Shown piece after piece: positions 21,180 to 31,108 of a stretch of 64,000 nucleotides of DNA. The notes beneath the pieces were generated by a model that searched no databases, was not told where the DNA came from, and saw only the letters and a list, made by a program, of their open reading frames with translations. The translations under genes and the position numbers were made by a program. Source of the DNA: Euglena gracilis (lineage: Eukaryota; Euglenida; Euglenophyceae; Euglenales); contig CP154956.1 in NCBI GenBank assembly GCA_039621445.1, positions 95,174,406 through 95,238,405 of the forward strand, given 5' to 3'. Numbering within the stretch: position 1 is the stretch's first letter; each line of letters begins with the position of its first letter.

Positions 21180-23080
21180 GAGTGTCCCCTGAAAGGGTTC
21201 AAAAAAGCCGCCAAAATAACAGATCACACGTGTGCGAATTGCTCTGTCCATGACAGTCAGTTACGACCCTCTAACGTACTGGCTCATACACCATTGTCTT
21301 TCAGAGTTGTACCAGGCTTCTCTTGAGACCCACGAGGGAAGGGGGCAGAGAAACCTGGAGGAAGGGGTGCAAAAAATAAGAAACCTCGAGATTTTTCATA
21401 AAAGAATGATGCTTTCCTTTTCAAAATATATGATTATCAGGCTTGCTGATCTGTCTTCAGAAGAAACAATCCTACGAACCTCACCAAAAAAAAATCAGTG
21501 TTTGTTTCGAAAGATAAAAGATGGTTGACACCCTCTGTTTAAAAACCGAAAAGAGGGCAATCCTTAATGAAATAAAAAAAGTCTTTCTGTTCTTTGAAAG
21601 TGCTCTGTCAGCACAGTCAAAGAACAATCCACAGGAAAAAATGGGCAGAAATTCAAAATTTATGGGCAAAAACAGGTCGAAAAAAGGTGAAACCTGATCC
21701 GTCGACCATCGCCAAAACAGCCAAAACATCAAAAAAAAACTGTCTTTCGACGGCTTGATTCACGACCCCCATTGAGCCCCAGTCCGTCCATCGTCCATGG
21801 CCAGTTTTCTGGCCTGAGTATATTGTTGAGAAAACGCCTTTTCCTAATTATCATTTCATCTTTCCTTACCGCACACCTGTGACAGACAACCAGTGGGAAA
21901 AACTTGAAAAAAAAGGGACCAGCTTGGCCCAGTCTTTGGCACCGGGGCCTGGATGATGAGAATGGTCCCGCTTCCAAACCGAGGCAAGTGTGACAGAAGG
22001 GCCACGACCTTCATGGGCTCCCGACCGTCACCTGGTTAACAAGAAAATGGATTTCGCAAATAAAACACGGATTTGGGTGCCACGCACAAACACAGCATCA
22101 AGCCAAATTACGTGAAATGCCCCAACAGCCCTCCCAGGGGGCCAAACCACCAAGGGGCCAAACCAAACAAAATCAAAACAGGTCAACACCCCCCAATCAA
22201 TAACCCCCAATATGTCATTTGGACACTCAAAGTTGGGGTCTGGGGGGGTTATTACTTGGCGAAAATGGGTGTTTTTGGGGCATATTTTCTGCACCAATTT
22301 CATCCATTTCTGCAATTTTTTTTTTGCAGTTCTGCTGATTTTCCCTTCTATTTTACTTTTCCTCCACAGGGGGGGTTAATTGTTCAGGCAGCTGAAATTG
22401 GTCTTCAGGGGGGGGGGTCGCTGAACTCTTATCCCTCCATGGGTAAGAGCGAAGCTTACCACAGGGAAAAAGGGGGGGAGAACCCCCCCCCCCCTCGTCG
22501 ACTTTTGGGTACACTTTGGGTAGAAAACCGTGGATTATCACCAGGATCAAAGCTCCGTTCCTGGATTTTTTTTTCCAGTTGCGAGCGACTGGATTTCTAG
22601 TTTCCGAATCACCCCCGTTTGATCCCCAACTCCCCACCAGGCCCGAGTTATTCACGCGCGAAGGGGTCCAAACTGGGCAGGATTGGCCCCCCCCTCCGCT
22701 GGGGTCCAAAAATTGGTCAAAAAATCAATTTTTCGAAAATATATCTTAAGAAAAAGCACTTTAATTTTCGGAAGTGCCAGTCCGACGAAATGTGCCCCTG
22801 GAGGCCCTCTATCACCCCTCATTCGCCGTTTTGGCCACCGACACGCCTGGCCCGTGTTCCGGCGCGCTTTTGCAGCCCAAAACGGCCATTTTGGGGTGGC
22901 TTTTTGGCCGTCTTTTTGCTCTAAAAAATGATTTCCCCAAAATACCTCGACAATGAAGCAAAATCAAAGGAAATGTACAGGAGCAAAATGAAGCCCTTGG
23001 AATGCCCTATCCAACTGTGGTCAGGCATTATTATTTTTTAAGGCGCCTTAAAAAACCTTAAAAAACCTTTATATCAAGAA
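21180..23080. other. no gene; G/C-tract blocks near 22.37-22.50 kb
   Basis: Mostly AT-rich unique sequence. G and C runs at 22367-22500 and around 22680 resemble element relics, but no ends could be paired. No convincing exon seen. Confidence 0.4.
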
Positions 23081-23083
23081 AGA

Positions 23084-23195
23084 CCCCCCTACACGGACTT
23101 TGTCCTGAGTCCGGGGGGGGGGCACGGACTTTGTCCGAAGGACAAAGTCCGTGCCCCCCCCCCCCCCGGACTCAGGACAAAGTCCGTGTAGGGGG
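23084..23195. repeat. 112-bp near-perfect palindrome
   Basis: The left arm begins CCCCCCTACACGGACTTTGT and ends GGCACGGACTTTGTCC. The loop is GAA (about 23137-23139). The right arm is its complement, ending GTCCGTGTAGGGGG. The only obvious difference is the length of the internal G/C run. The half-unit CGGACTTTGTCC occurs twice in each arm, so each arm is itself a direct repeat. A further related arm, GACTCAGGACAAAGTCGG, lies at about 23230-23250. Confidence 0.9.
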
Positions 23196-23306
23196 CGTCT
23201 TGCTATAAGTCCTTGTACTGCCCCCCCTCCGACTCAGGACAAAGTCGGTGTATCCTAATGAGGAACATTAGTGTCGCTCAGGGTACATTTGTCTTTGCCT
23301 TCACAG

Positions 23307-24288
23307 CTCCATGTTGCCCGCACAAGTCGTGAACGTCGCTGAGGCTGCCTTGGGACCTTTGCCAACACCCGCAGAGTTGTTGGCAGGGTTGAAGGTGGCA
23401 GTTGAACCCCAGAACACAGAAACTGCGGACACAGTGCTTTTTGGGGATGTTTTCAGCCAAACTGTGCCCCAGCCTAAGGGTAGCGTCAAAAATCAGAAGG
23501 GGGGATATGCCGCCCTCACCAATTTTCAAAAAGTTTGCGAACTGCGAGGCTATGCCACCACTGATTTGGATGACTACATGGTGGCGTTTGCAAAGTGGGT
23601 GCTTTCGGTACACGCTTTGCATGACACGGAAGCTGAGAAGATTGCGACAAAGGCACAAAGGCAGCTTCTATGTCAACAGGCTGGGGTGCCCATGTACGAA
23701 TGGGCTCCGCAAACATTGACATCTATGTCAACGCATTGGCTGTGCTGTACAAATCAACAAAACCCAGGAATCCCATCGTCCCCAAAGCAAAACGCCATTT
23801 TCCAAAGTTCGTTCCGTTCGTGAACATGGCAGCATCACGGCTGAAAATGGCAAAGGCACGAGAGCCGGAGGTGCGGGTGTTGGACGATGAGGACATGCTA
23901 AAGTTACATGCACAGACCAACTGGGGTTCATGGTACGAGCAGCAACGATACAACCTTATGGTGCTAGCTTACAACTTGGGGCAGAGGGCAGAGTCCATGG
24001 AACAACTTTGCATTGGCAATTTCCATGCTGACGTGACCGCCGAGGGGTGCAAAATTATGAAAGTGAAATTCGGCAAAATGAAAAATCTCCAAGGCGGCTC
24101 GTCCAAAAATGTCCATGAGCAGATTCTGTTCCCACATGAAAACGAAAAAAAAAAGCCTTGCCGAGGCTTGGGTTTGGCGGCATGCAGATGCTGGAGAAGA
24201 TGCAGTGGATGCAGATACTGGACAAGATAAAGATCTTGACAAAATGCAGGTATTGGATAAGATGCACACACCAGACAAGATGCAGTGA
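23307..24288 (+). pseudogene. tyrosine recombinase (Crypton/DIRS-like), broken
   Basis: After an acceptor (TTTGCCTTCACAG) an open frame runs to about 23705, shifts by one base, continues to a ten-A run at 24145-24154, and shifts again before TGA at 24286. The middle part reads like the core-binding plus catalytic start of a tyrosine recombinase. The segment YNLMVLAYNLGQRAESMEQL fits the box I arginine helix, and KIMKVKFGKMKNLQGG fits the beta-hairpin with the catalytic lysine. The box II H-x-x-R and the nucleophilic tyrosine are not seen; the 3' part is instead an Asp/Lys/Met-rich tandem repeat. Known enzymes of this class move Cryptons and DIRS elements by strand exchange. Either decay or homopolymer sequencing errors could explain the shifts. 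Confidence 0.55.
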
Positions 24289-24345
24289 TTGCGATGTAGA
24301 TGCTGGGCGAGATGCGATGTTGAACAAGATGCAGACATTGGGTGA
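24185..24345. repeat. degenerate ~24-bp tandem repeat (GATGCAGATACTGGACAAGA)
   Basis: About six imperfect units with GATGCA(G/C)A and GGACAAGAT cores. They overlap the 3' part of the recombinase frame and would encode Asp/Met-rich repeats. Confidence 0.65.
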
Positions 24346-24619
24346 GCATATTTGATGTCAATATTTCAACATTATGGACCGATCACGTGTTTGCTTGCTT
24401 TTGTTTGCTTTTGTTTGCTTGCACATGCTGCTCAACGAACCACCTTCAAATGGGTTATTTGGGCCAAAGCCGATGGTTTTGATGACATTTCAGAAAGTTG
24501 TGGCGACAAGGTGCAACTAGGCAAATTATGTGAAGTGTTTTTCCCTCTGTTTTCCCTGCATTAGGTTTATTGTACACAAGTGGATGGGATATAACAGTGG
24601 CCTCAAAAGTTCAAAATCA

Positions 24620-25250
24620 TTTTTCAAAAAATTTTGATTCGCTCTTCCCCAGGGGGTGACATTGATGCCCCTCCCCCAAAGGAATACCGACGTATCCCCC
24701 CTTCGGGCATTTTTTTTGGGCAATTTTTTTTTCAAATTAAAAGCCTTTCGAAGCATTTTAAACTTTTTAGGAGCTGTATTTTCGGGGGGGTCCATCCAGG
24801 CGTCATCAAAATGTGCCCTAGAATTTTTGGCCAGGATGCTTTAAAATGCCTTAGATTGCCTTATTTCTGTCCCCACTGGACAGAATTTTTTCTTACCCCA
24901 ACAAAGTCGCAAAATCTTGGCAAAAACAGGCCTACTTTTTGTGCTGGCCATCCCAAAAAAAATCTTCTCTGCAGTATGCAAATTCAAAAAAAATCGAATT
25001 CGAATCACAGAATTCTTTCCACACTGATCATCATGCGAAAACAGATCGCTTCTGAACGGGGAAGGTTGGACGGGAGGTTCCCGGTACCTCCTCCAAGAAT
25101 GTAACGTTGCACCACCAGAACTCCCCCCCCAGGAGGGCGCCGAGGGTCCTGCGGGGGAGGTGGGCTTTGGCCTTTTTTTTGGCACAATTTTTTTAAAAAA
25201 AACATTGACACCCCAAAAGTGGGCCCCCGGGGAGGGGGGGGTGGTGGGTC
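24620..25250. mobile_element. possible G/C-tract element relics
   Basis: Blocks of C and G runs alternate with A/T runs, as in the defined elements, but no terminal repeats or target duplication could be matched. No gene seen. Confidence 0.25.
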
Positions 25251-25369
25251 TACTTCCCCTAGTTGGATCTGAACAATGGCTGTTTTAGTGACCCCCAATC
25301 GGAGTCGAACATCAGTGGTTGTTGGACAAGGCAAGGCGAGGTAAGTGGGACAGGGGTTTGCTTAAGCGG

Positions 25370-25800
25370 AGGGGACCCTGCCCCCCCCCCCCCGGGGGGT
25401 CCAGCCAGTCAGCACTTTGTTTCCACCCAGCACTCCCAGCTGGGCTGCGGACCCCCCCCCCCCCGGGAAGGGGGGGGTCTGCTGAAATAAAGTTTGGGCC
25501 AGCCCAGCAAAGCCGGGCTGGACCGAAATTTTCGGCGCAAAAAAAAAACGCCAAAAATTTTGAAGGGGGGGTCAAAAATGGCCAAAAAAAATTGTCATTT
25601 TATGCGGTTTTTTGGGAGTTTCGCCTACAAATTTTGGCTGAAGAATGCCAACCCAGCTGGATTTGGCTTTTCGGGCGTTTTTTGGACCTTCCAGGGCCAT
25701 TGAAGAGGGGGGAGGGGGGGGTCAGCCAGCAGCCTTTTTTCGGACGGCCAAATTTTCCAGCATCTGAGGGCCCCGGGGGGGGGGGTTGCAAAGCAACACC
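25370..25800. mobile_element. G/C-tract hairpin element relic
   Basis: Starts with a long C run then GGGGGGTCCAGCCAG and ends with GGGGGGTCAGCCAGCAGCC. The interior has GGCG(C)A10CGCC at about 25532 next to AAAAATTTT, a degraded form of the hairpin core found elsewhere. The plus strand stays open here for long stretches only because of homopolymers. Confidence 0.4.
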
Positions 25801-26247
25801 CTGGCCTGTGAAGTGCTTTTTTTTTTATCCCTCTACGTCGAACATTTCGAATGCGGAAGTTTTCTGGTGTTTGATTGGGTTGATATTATATTATTTGATG
25901 CCTCCTGAAGTAGACCCCGGAAATGAAGCATCATCACCGCATTTTGTTGTATGCAGGCTCCTTCCCTTTGTCAGTTCTCAAGCACCTTTTGGCCAACAAG
26001 CACCCCCCCTTCACACACATTATTTCCGGCGCGTCTCAGGCGAGCAGCATGCGAATGCGAAGTATCCAACTAATCGGCAACTTTTGCAACTGAAGGGGCC
26101 GAAACAGAACCTGAACCCTGGTCACAAACATCCCCTGCTTCGACCTAGCCAATTCCCCGCCGGCTTTTTTTCCCCTGGCACACCAATCAGTCCCACCCAC
26201 CTCCTGGCTGACCTCTGTCAGGAGGGGGGATTGACAACAGTAATTAT

Positions 26248-26492
26248 ATTGCAACTTCCGCAATTTTTCCACAGTTTTTGTGATTCTTCCGCAATTTCCG
26301 CATTTTTTTCTGCGGTTTTCCTGCTGTGTCCGCAATTTTTCACCAACTTCCTCCATTTTTCTTCAACTTTCCCGCAACTTCCACAATTTTTCCGCAATTT
26401 TCCCGTGATTTCCGCAATTTTCGGCAATTTCTGCAATTTTTCTCCAATTTCCGCAAATCTGTCCATCTGTCTGCTGCAGTTTTCCCGCAAAT
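26248..26492. repeat. ~12-bp minisatellite (TTCCGCAATTTT)
   Basis: About twenty imperfect units of TTCCGCAATTTT with CAACTTTCC variants. It lies where the partner copy has the 5' part of its exon. Confidence 0.75.
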
Positions 26493-26699
26493 TTTCTTCC
26501 ATCCTTCCGAAGGCCTCCGATGTCTCCCCCCCCCCCCGCGCCTCTGTGCGCGTGCCGCAGCTGACGGGTGGGCGGGCGCCTCCCCCACGGCGCCACGGCA
26601 CAGTGCCGGCCGGGTGGCGCGCCGTGCCGCCACTGTGCCGCGGCCGCCCACTGCGACTGTGGTCGGCCGGCGTCCGTGTGCGCCGATCCGCCGCCTTCC

Positions 26700-26850
26700 C
26701 CCCAGGGCCGGGGCAACGTGGACTGCGTGCTGGGGGACCAGGTGTTCGTGACGTTCAACGCCCACATCCCCTGCAGCGACGGCCCCGGCGCTGCCACCAC
26801 CACTGGGCGAGCTGCCCGCCTCCCCGGGGCCATATCCCCCAGCGCGCCGA
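26700..26850 (+). pseudogene. decayed copy of the 43.7-kb exon
   Basis: Encodes GRGNVDCVLGDQVFVTFNAH as in the 43676-44002 exon, but five bases are missing just after the shared GAATT codons, which shifts the frame, and the 5' third of the exon is absent. Differences from the partner inside the shared core are mostly at third positions (GTGCTG/GTCCTT, ATC/ATT, GCT/GCC). This means the core was under protein-level constraint before or after duplication. No known family. Confidence 0.5.
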
Positions 26851-27297
26851 TTTTTACGTCAGGTTTCTCCCGGCGCCGAAGGCACCAAATTTTTTGCACT
26901 GGATTTTGAAAAGAAAATTCTTGACATGGTTTTGGTGGGTGGGGGTCGACCCACCCCCACCCACCCTCCTCCTCGGTGAGAGAGACACCCCCTGAGCTCC
27001 CTGGTGCACCCCGCTGAGCTCCCTGGGGAACTGGACGGATTTCACTATTTTGTCCAGTTCTTGGGATTGTTTTGGCCTTTTGGAGCTTTGCGCTGAGGCA
27101 GAAATTTGTTCCTTTTTGCCATGAGCCATTTTGGGGGGAGGGAATGCTTGACTTGGAAAGTGTCACCTGCCTTCGCATTGAACCCTGCACCCGCCTCCTC
27201 TCCATTTTTTTGCACTATCTGGTGCAGTGATTCCTTTGTCAACCTGCAACGCTCACCCCCTCACCCACCCTGTGTGAAAGCTTTGTTGTGCGTGGAT

Positions 27298-27540
27298 TTC
27301 TCCCGAGGATGGTGACGCAGGCAGCTCCCGCCGACATGCGACACAGGCTCATCCAAAAGGTGGGCAACAAGTTGAACAAAGGTGGGCAACAAGTTCCAAA
27401 TCGGGATCTCGGCAGGGCAGGTGTTCGCCAGCAGCGTCGGGTACTCGAGGTTCAAGTCCATGGTGTGCCTGTGTGCAAGCGCGCACGCCATACTAGGGCT
27501 GGCTGGGGTCCAAGATGGGAGAGCCCACCCAAACCACCAA
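27298..27540 (+). CDS. candidate exon, weak class III cyclase-like motif
   Basis: The frame MVTQAAPADMRHRLIQK leads to a donor-like AAAG|GTGGGC. A 22-bp tandem duplication (GTGGGCAACAAGTT repeated) then shifts frame, and the next frame reads VGNKFQIGISAGQVFASSVG and FKSMVCLCASAHAILGLAGV with G/C third positions. The spacing G-I-x-x-G-x-V-x5-G, followed by a hydrophobic strand and small residues, resembles the second half of adenylyl/guanylyl cyclase catalytic domains, whose G-D-x-V-N motif is not present here. The duplication either breaks the gene or creates two alternative donors. The cyclase link is speculative. Confidence 0.3.
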
Positions 27541-27544
27541 CGGC

Positions 27545-28430
27545 ATTGTACAAAAAAAAAGCCGTTGTTGTAGGTCCTCTAACCCCCACCGTATGTCCAT
27601 CGACCCCTGTGTGTCTTACAATTACCTCCTGTGGTTTGGCCAGATTTTTGGTGTGGCACAAAGTGCCACACAGAAAGCCCGAAGCAGCCAAAAATGCAGA
27701 TGCTGCAGGCATACGGGAGGGGCCAGAAATCACAAAATGCGGCTCTCATAGGACTGACCTCAATTCTCCACCGCGCTGCGGCAGAGCGCGCACACCGTGT
27801 CCCTACCCCACCAGGTGGCAGAGGCTTCGGGGCTAGGGGTGGGGCACGACCGATAGAATCTCGGGACCCCTAGGGCCGCATTTTTCAGATCATTTCAGGG
27901 GGGGAGGGAATTTCGGACCCCTGGGAGCTTAAGCCCCGGACGTGTCACAGAGAACCATGGAATCTGAACCTAAGATGGACATAGCACCTGTTGGTGCACG
28001 AAACTCAAATATGGCTGTTTGTTGAAGACCATTTTGCATTGGACTACAACATTTGTTTCATGATGGTTCACAAGGACAAAAAATCGCTACCACGGCATGT
28101 GTAAAAAAAGGAATTCCTTCCAAAAAGCCCGGCCCTGCTCACACAAAGTGCCGGGGAAGGCTGTGGCTGTGTCGTGTTGGAAATCCAACACGGCGGCCTC
28201 CCCAACTGCAATGTGCCCGAGCCTGCGGGGGGGGGGGGGCATTTCAGAACGTCCAGGGTGTTCCTGGGAGGACTGGAACGGTTCGTCCCTCAGGGGAGGG
28301 GTCTTGTGCTATGGGGTGCCCTGGTACCTGTCCATGGCAGGCCGGGTTTGGTGTTGGGATCCTGGTGCCTGCCGACCAACCCAATTTCCCATCGAAAGCG
28401 CCGGGGGTTCTAAAAAAACTGCCCAACCCC
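27545..28430. other. no certain gene
   Basis: Several overlapping open frames of 60-125 codons in moderately GC-rich DNA, none with paired splice signals or consistent third-position bias. The segment around 27700-27870 is the most exon-like but remains undecided. Confidence 0.3.
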
Positions 28431-28720
28431 ATGTGGGGAGGGTCGAGAATGCCTTACCCCCTGCCTTCCCATAGCACCCACCCCGGGGGGCCCGTCGTAT
28501 CGAGGCAGGTGGGGGGGTGCTGCCCCCCCCCTCAGGGCTTCCCACACGTCCCTGGGCGTGAGGGGGTACTTTGTTGACTTTTTTGGAGGGGGGGACCGGG
28601 CTTTTTCAGGGGGGGGGGGATTTTCGGACCCGTGGAAGCATACGGTAAAACCGCCAAAATCTGGCCGATTTGAGGGGGGGGGGAAATTTTCGGGGAGGGG
28701 GTTTCAGCCACTGCTAGTAA
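28430..28720. mobile_element. G/C-tract block, possible element relic
   Basis: Repeated GGGGGGG and CCCCCCC runs with ATTTTCGGACCC and AAATTTTCGGGG motifs. Ends not defined, no coding signal. Confidence 0.25.
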
Positions 28721-28729
28721 TTGGTGTAC

Positions 28730-29500
28730 AGGCGAGCCGCTTTCCACACTTTCTCCACTTTCTGAACCATTTATGTTTTTTTTTTTGTTGCGGGTTTATG
28801 TTCGCCCACAGATGGGGAGCTGCACATTGTATGGGATGTGAGCGATTGATATCCCGAGTCGGTGTCCCGGCTTTCTCCATCTTCCTTTGGGCGAATGAGG
28901 GGGATCACCGCGAGATGTATATTCTCTTCTCCACCATCGTACATATTCTCATGTATACATATGTACATGTATGCATATACATATGTTCTCATGCATATGC
29001 ATATATTCTCATTACATCGACATTGTCATTTTAGGGGAATGCTCAATTCCATTCGTAATACATATAGCAAACTTTTGGGGTTTACCGGATGTCCTTGGGA
29101 TTGGCAACCCAACCTCCCTCCAACTCCTTGGCAGCCAAATTTGACACAGGAGTTGTTAGAAATGTTTTTTGAAAAGATCAGCCTCACAAAGTTTTTGTGC
29201 AAATCGCCGAAAGATTTTTTTGGGGGTGCTCAAATTTTGACTACGAAAGATGCCTCCTGTGTGCATTGTGGTTGTTTGTTTGGCCCGCTGTATGTCCGAG
29301 ACATGCTTTTTTTAAAAAAAATACTGCATACTCAACCACCCAAAGTCTCTCCCAATTATGCCAGAAACCCTGGGAAAACTTGTCAAAATAATTTTGGGGG
29401 AAAGAATCCCCTGCCTCGGCCAGACTGGACTGACCTGAGTGCACCCCGCCTGGGGGACAACCCAAATCCACCATCCACTCTTGATGTGCACCCAGGGCAG
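28730..29500. other. no gene; short ATACATATG microsatellite
   Basis: 28940-29010 holds ACATATG/GCATATGCA repeats. The rest is unique DNA with no supported exon. Confidence 0.4.
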
Positions 29501-29510
29501 AACGGGGGGA

Positions 29511-29743
29511 AGGCGGTCCTTAAGCCAAAAAAAAAACCTGTCCCCATGCACTTCAACCAAACAAAACAACTCAACCAAAAAACCAGAAAACATATGGGGC
29601 CCAATAATGGGTCAAAAGAACACCGGCGCCGAAGGCGCCGGAAAATTTTTTTCGGGTCCAAAACTGCCCTGGGGGGGGGGCGGTCCTTAAGGGGCGGTCC
29701 TTGACTAAAAAAAAAAAAAATCCCGTCCCTTATTGACCCCCCT
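29511..29743 (-). mobile_element. TIR element relic of the AGGGCGGTCC family
   Basis: Reads as an inverted copy of the 62529-62840 element. The left end is AGGCGGTCCTTAAGCC plus an A run and CCTGTCCC. The right end is GGCGGTCCTTAAGGGGCGGT, then an A run and TCCCGTCCCTTATTGACC. The centre holds a perfect CCGGCGCC-GAA-GGCGCCGG hairpin (29623-29641) followed by AAAATTTTT. No target duplication is preserved. Confidence 0.55.
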
Positions 29744-29889
29744 GGGGGGCGGTCGTTGGACAGGGTAATGACCAAAAAGGTGTCCTCTGACCGGGGGGGA
29801 GGGGGTGGTCGTTGGACACCGGGGTCGGGGAAAAAAATTTGCTGAAACCCCCCAAACAGGTCAAAATTTTCCTTCAGGCGCTTCGCTTT

Positions 29890-30085
29890 GCCTGCATAGG
29901 GGATCTTGGGGGACATACAGAGGTTCTTGCCGTGAGACCTCCATATTCTTGGCGTTGTCGCCAACAAGTGCACACACAGTGCAATTAAGTTCGGTCCGGG
30001 CCTGCTCCACGCCTTGCAGACTCCAAGTTGCCAGTTGGCCACCATTCGCCCCAATGAATCAACAAGCAGGAGGGGCCTGGACCAC
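29890..30085 (-). pseudogene. hAT-like transposase fragment
   Basis: On the minus strand one frame gives FIGANGGQLATWSL, then NCTVCALVGDNAKNMEVS. The D-N-A-x-N-M motif after a hydrophobic strand matches the second catalytic aspartate region of hAT/DUF659-type transposases, which cut and paste DNA in the nucleus. Upstream, SRPLLLVDSLG is in the neighbouring frame, so at least one frameshift separates them. The fragment stops at a G/C-tract block. It is far shorter than a full transposase (about 600 residues or more) and must be inactive. The hAT-type MITE at 6703 could have depended on a relative of this enzyme. Confidence 0.5.
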
Positions 30086-30099
30086 TCTAGCACTTGAAA

Positions 30100-31108
30100 C
30101 TGGAAAAAATACCTCAAACTGGTCCAAAATGGAAAAAAGCCTGATTTCAAGAAACTTCCTGTTTTTCACCCTCCTTCATCCTTAACCAGCGGCCTTAACC
30201 GACTGCTGGATCCTGGCCATCAAGAAGGCCTCTAGATATATCCTCATACTTCGTTTTCCCAACAATGGGGCCCAGGAAAAGCAGAAAAGAGAACCAGGGG
30301 GTGGGCAACTTTTAGGGAAAAAGTAGCACACAAAGAACTATGAAAATCATCTTCAAGTGTAAAGCCGCAATTTGTAAGCAACGGGCAACACCATTTGTAG
30401 CAACGGGCAACACCATGGCAAACCCAAAGGTTGAGTGTACAAACTACCCCACAACCCGCCACAACTCGCAGTCATTCCATGTCTTAGTGGCTGGATGGGG
30501 TTCAAAGCTTCGCCTTTTTCAAGGCTGCCGGCGATGGCGGCCCGCGCCGCCCACTCCGGCACCTTTTGGTCTTCCTAGGTGATCAGCTGGATGGAAGGCA
30601 AATCATTTGGAAGGTGGGACCAGGCGAGCCAATGGACCGTGAAAGACTTGCAAAAAATGAATGCAAGGCACAGCACTTCACCAAAATACTCACAAATTGA
30701 TAATGTTGGATAGGAAAGAAAAAAAAACCTATTTGCCCTCTTTTTCCTCATTTTGAGGAACAATTGAAATTGGTGAGTTGAAGAGGCATACGCGGGCGTT
30801 TTGTACAGTTATGTGCTGCGCAGCTTCGGCTGAAACAGCCTCCAGCGCTTGTACCTGTGCACAAGTGTGCAGTTTCAGCATTTGCACATTGCTCATGTTG
30901 TTGTTTTCGAAATTGTCTTAGAGGTGGAAAAGCGACAATGGAGTTCACTCACACCCAACTCAATTTCCCCCAACTTTATTGGGCAAGGGCCTGAAAAGGG
31001 TTTAACACGAGCTGACCACAGTGCTGCCATACATACAAAAAATCCCCCACCTCCGACCGAGAGGACTGAGGACAAACACGGCCACGGCCTCCTTTTTGGC
31101 TTGCACAG
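30100..31108. other. no certain gene
   Basis: A minus-strand segment near 30495-30556 (PEWAARAAIAGSLEKGEA) has exon-like third positions but only a weak acceptor. Otherwise unique non-coding DNA. This interval is probably intron or upstream of the gene starting at 31109. Confidence 0.3.

Larger units (their letters stand above)
25997..27205 (+). repeat. segmental duplication, copy 1 (partner 43543-44220)
   Basis: Shared landmarks in the same order: AACAAGCACC, GAGCAGCATGCGAATG / AAGCAGCATGCAAACG, the exon core beginning GGCCGGGGCAACGTGGAC, then TTTGGCCTT with a GAGCTTTGC / AAGCTTTGC block. Copy 1 has an extra TTCCGCAATTTT minisatellite and an extra hairpin block (26865-26960). Confidence 0.7.

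Noticed and set aside
25319-26995. 558-codon plus-strand open frame
   Set aside because: Runs through homopolymer blocks, a minisatellite and the wrong frame of the duplicated exon; codon bias changes repeatedly.
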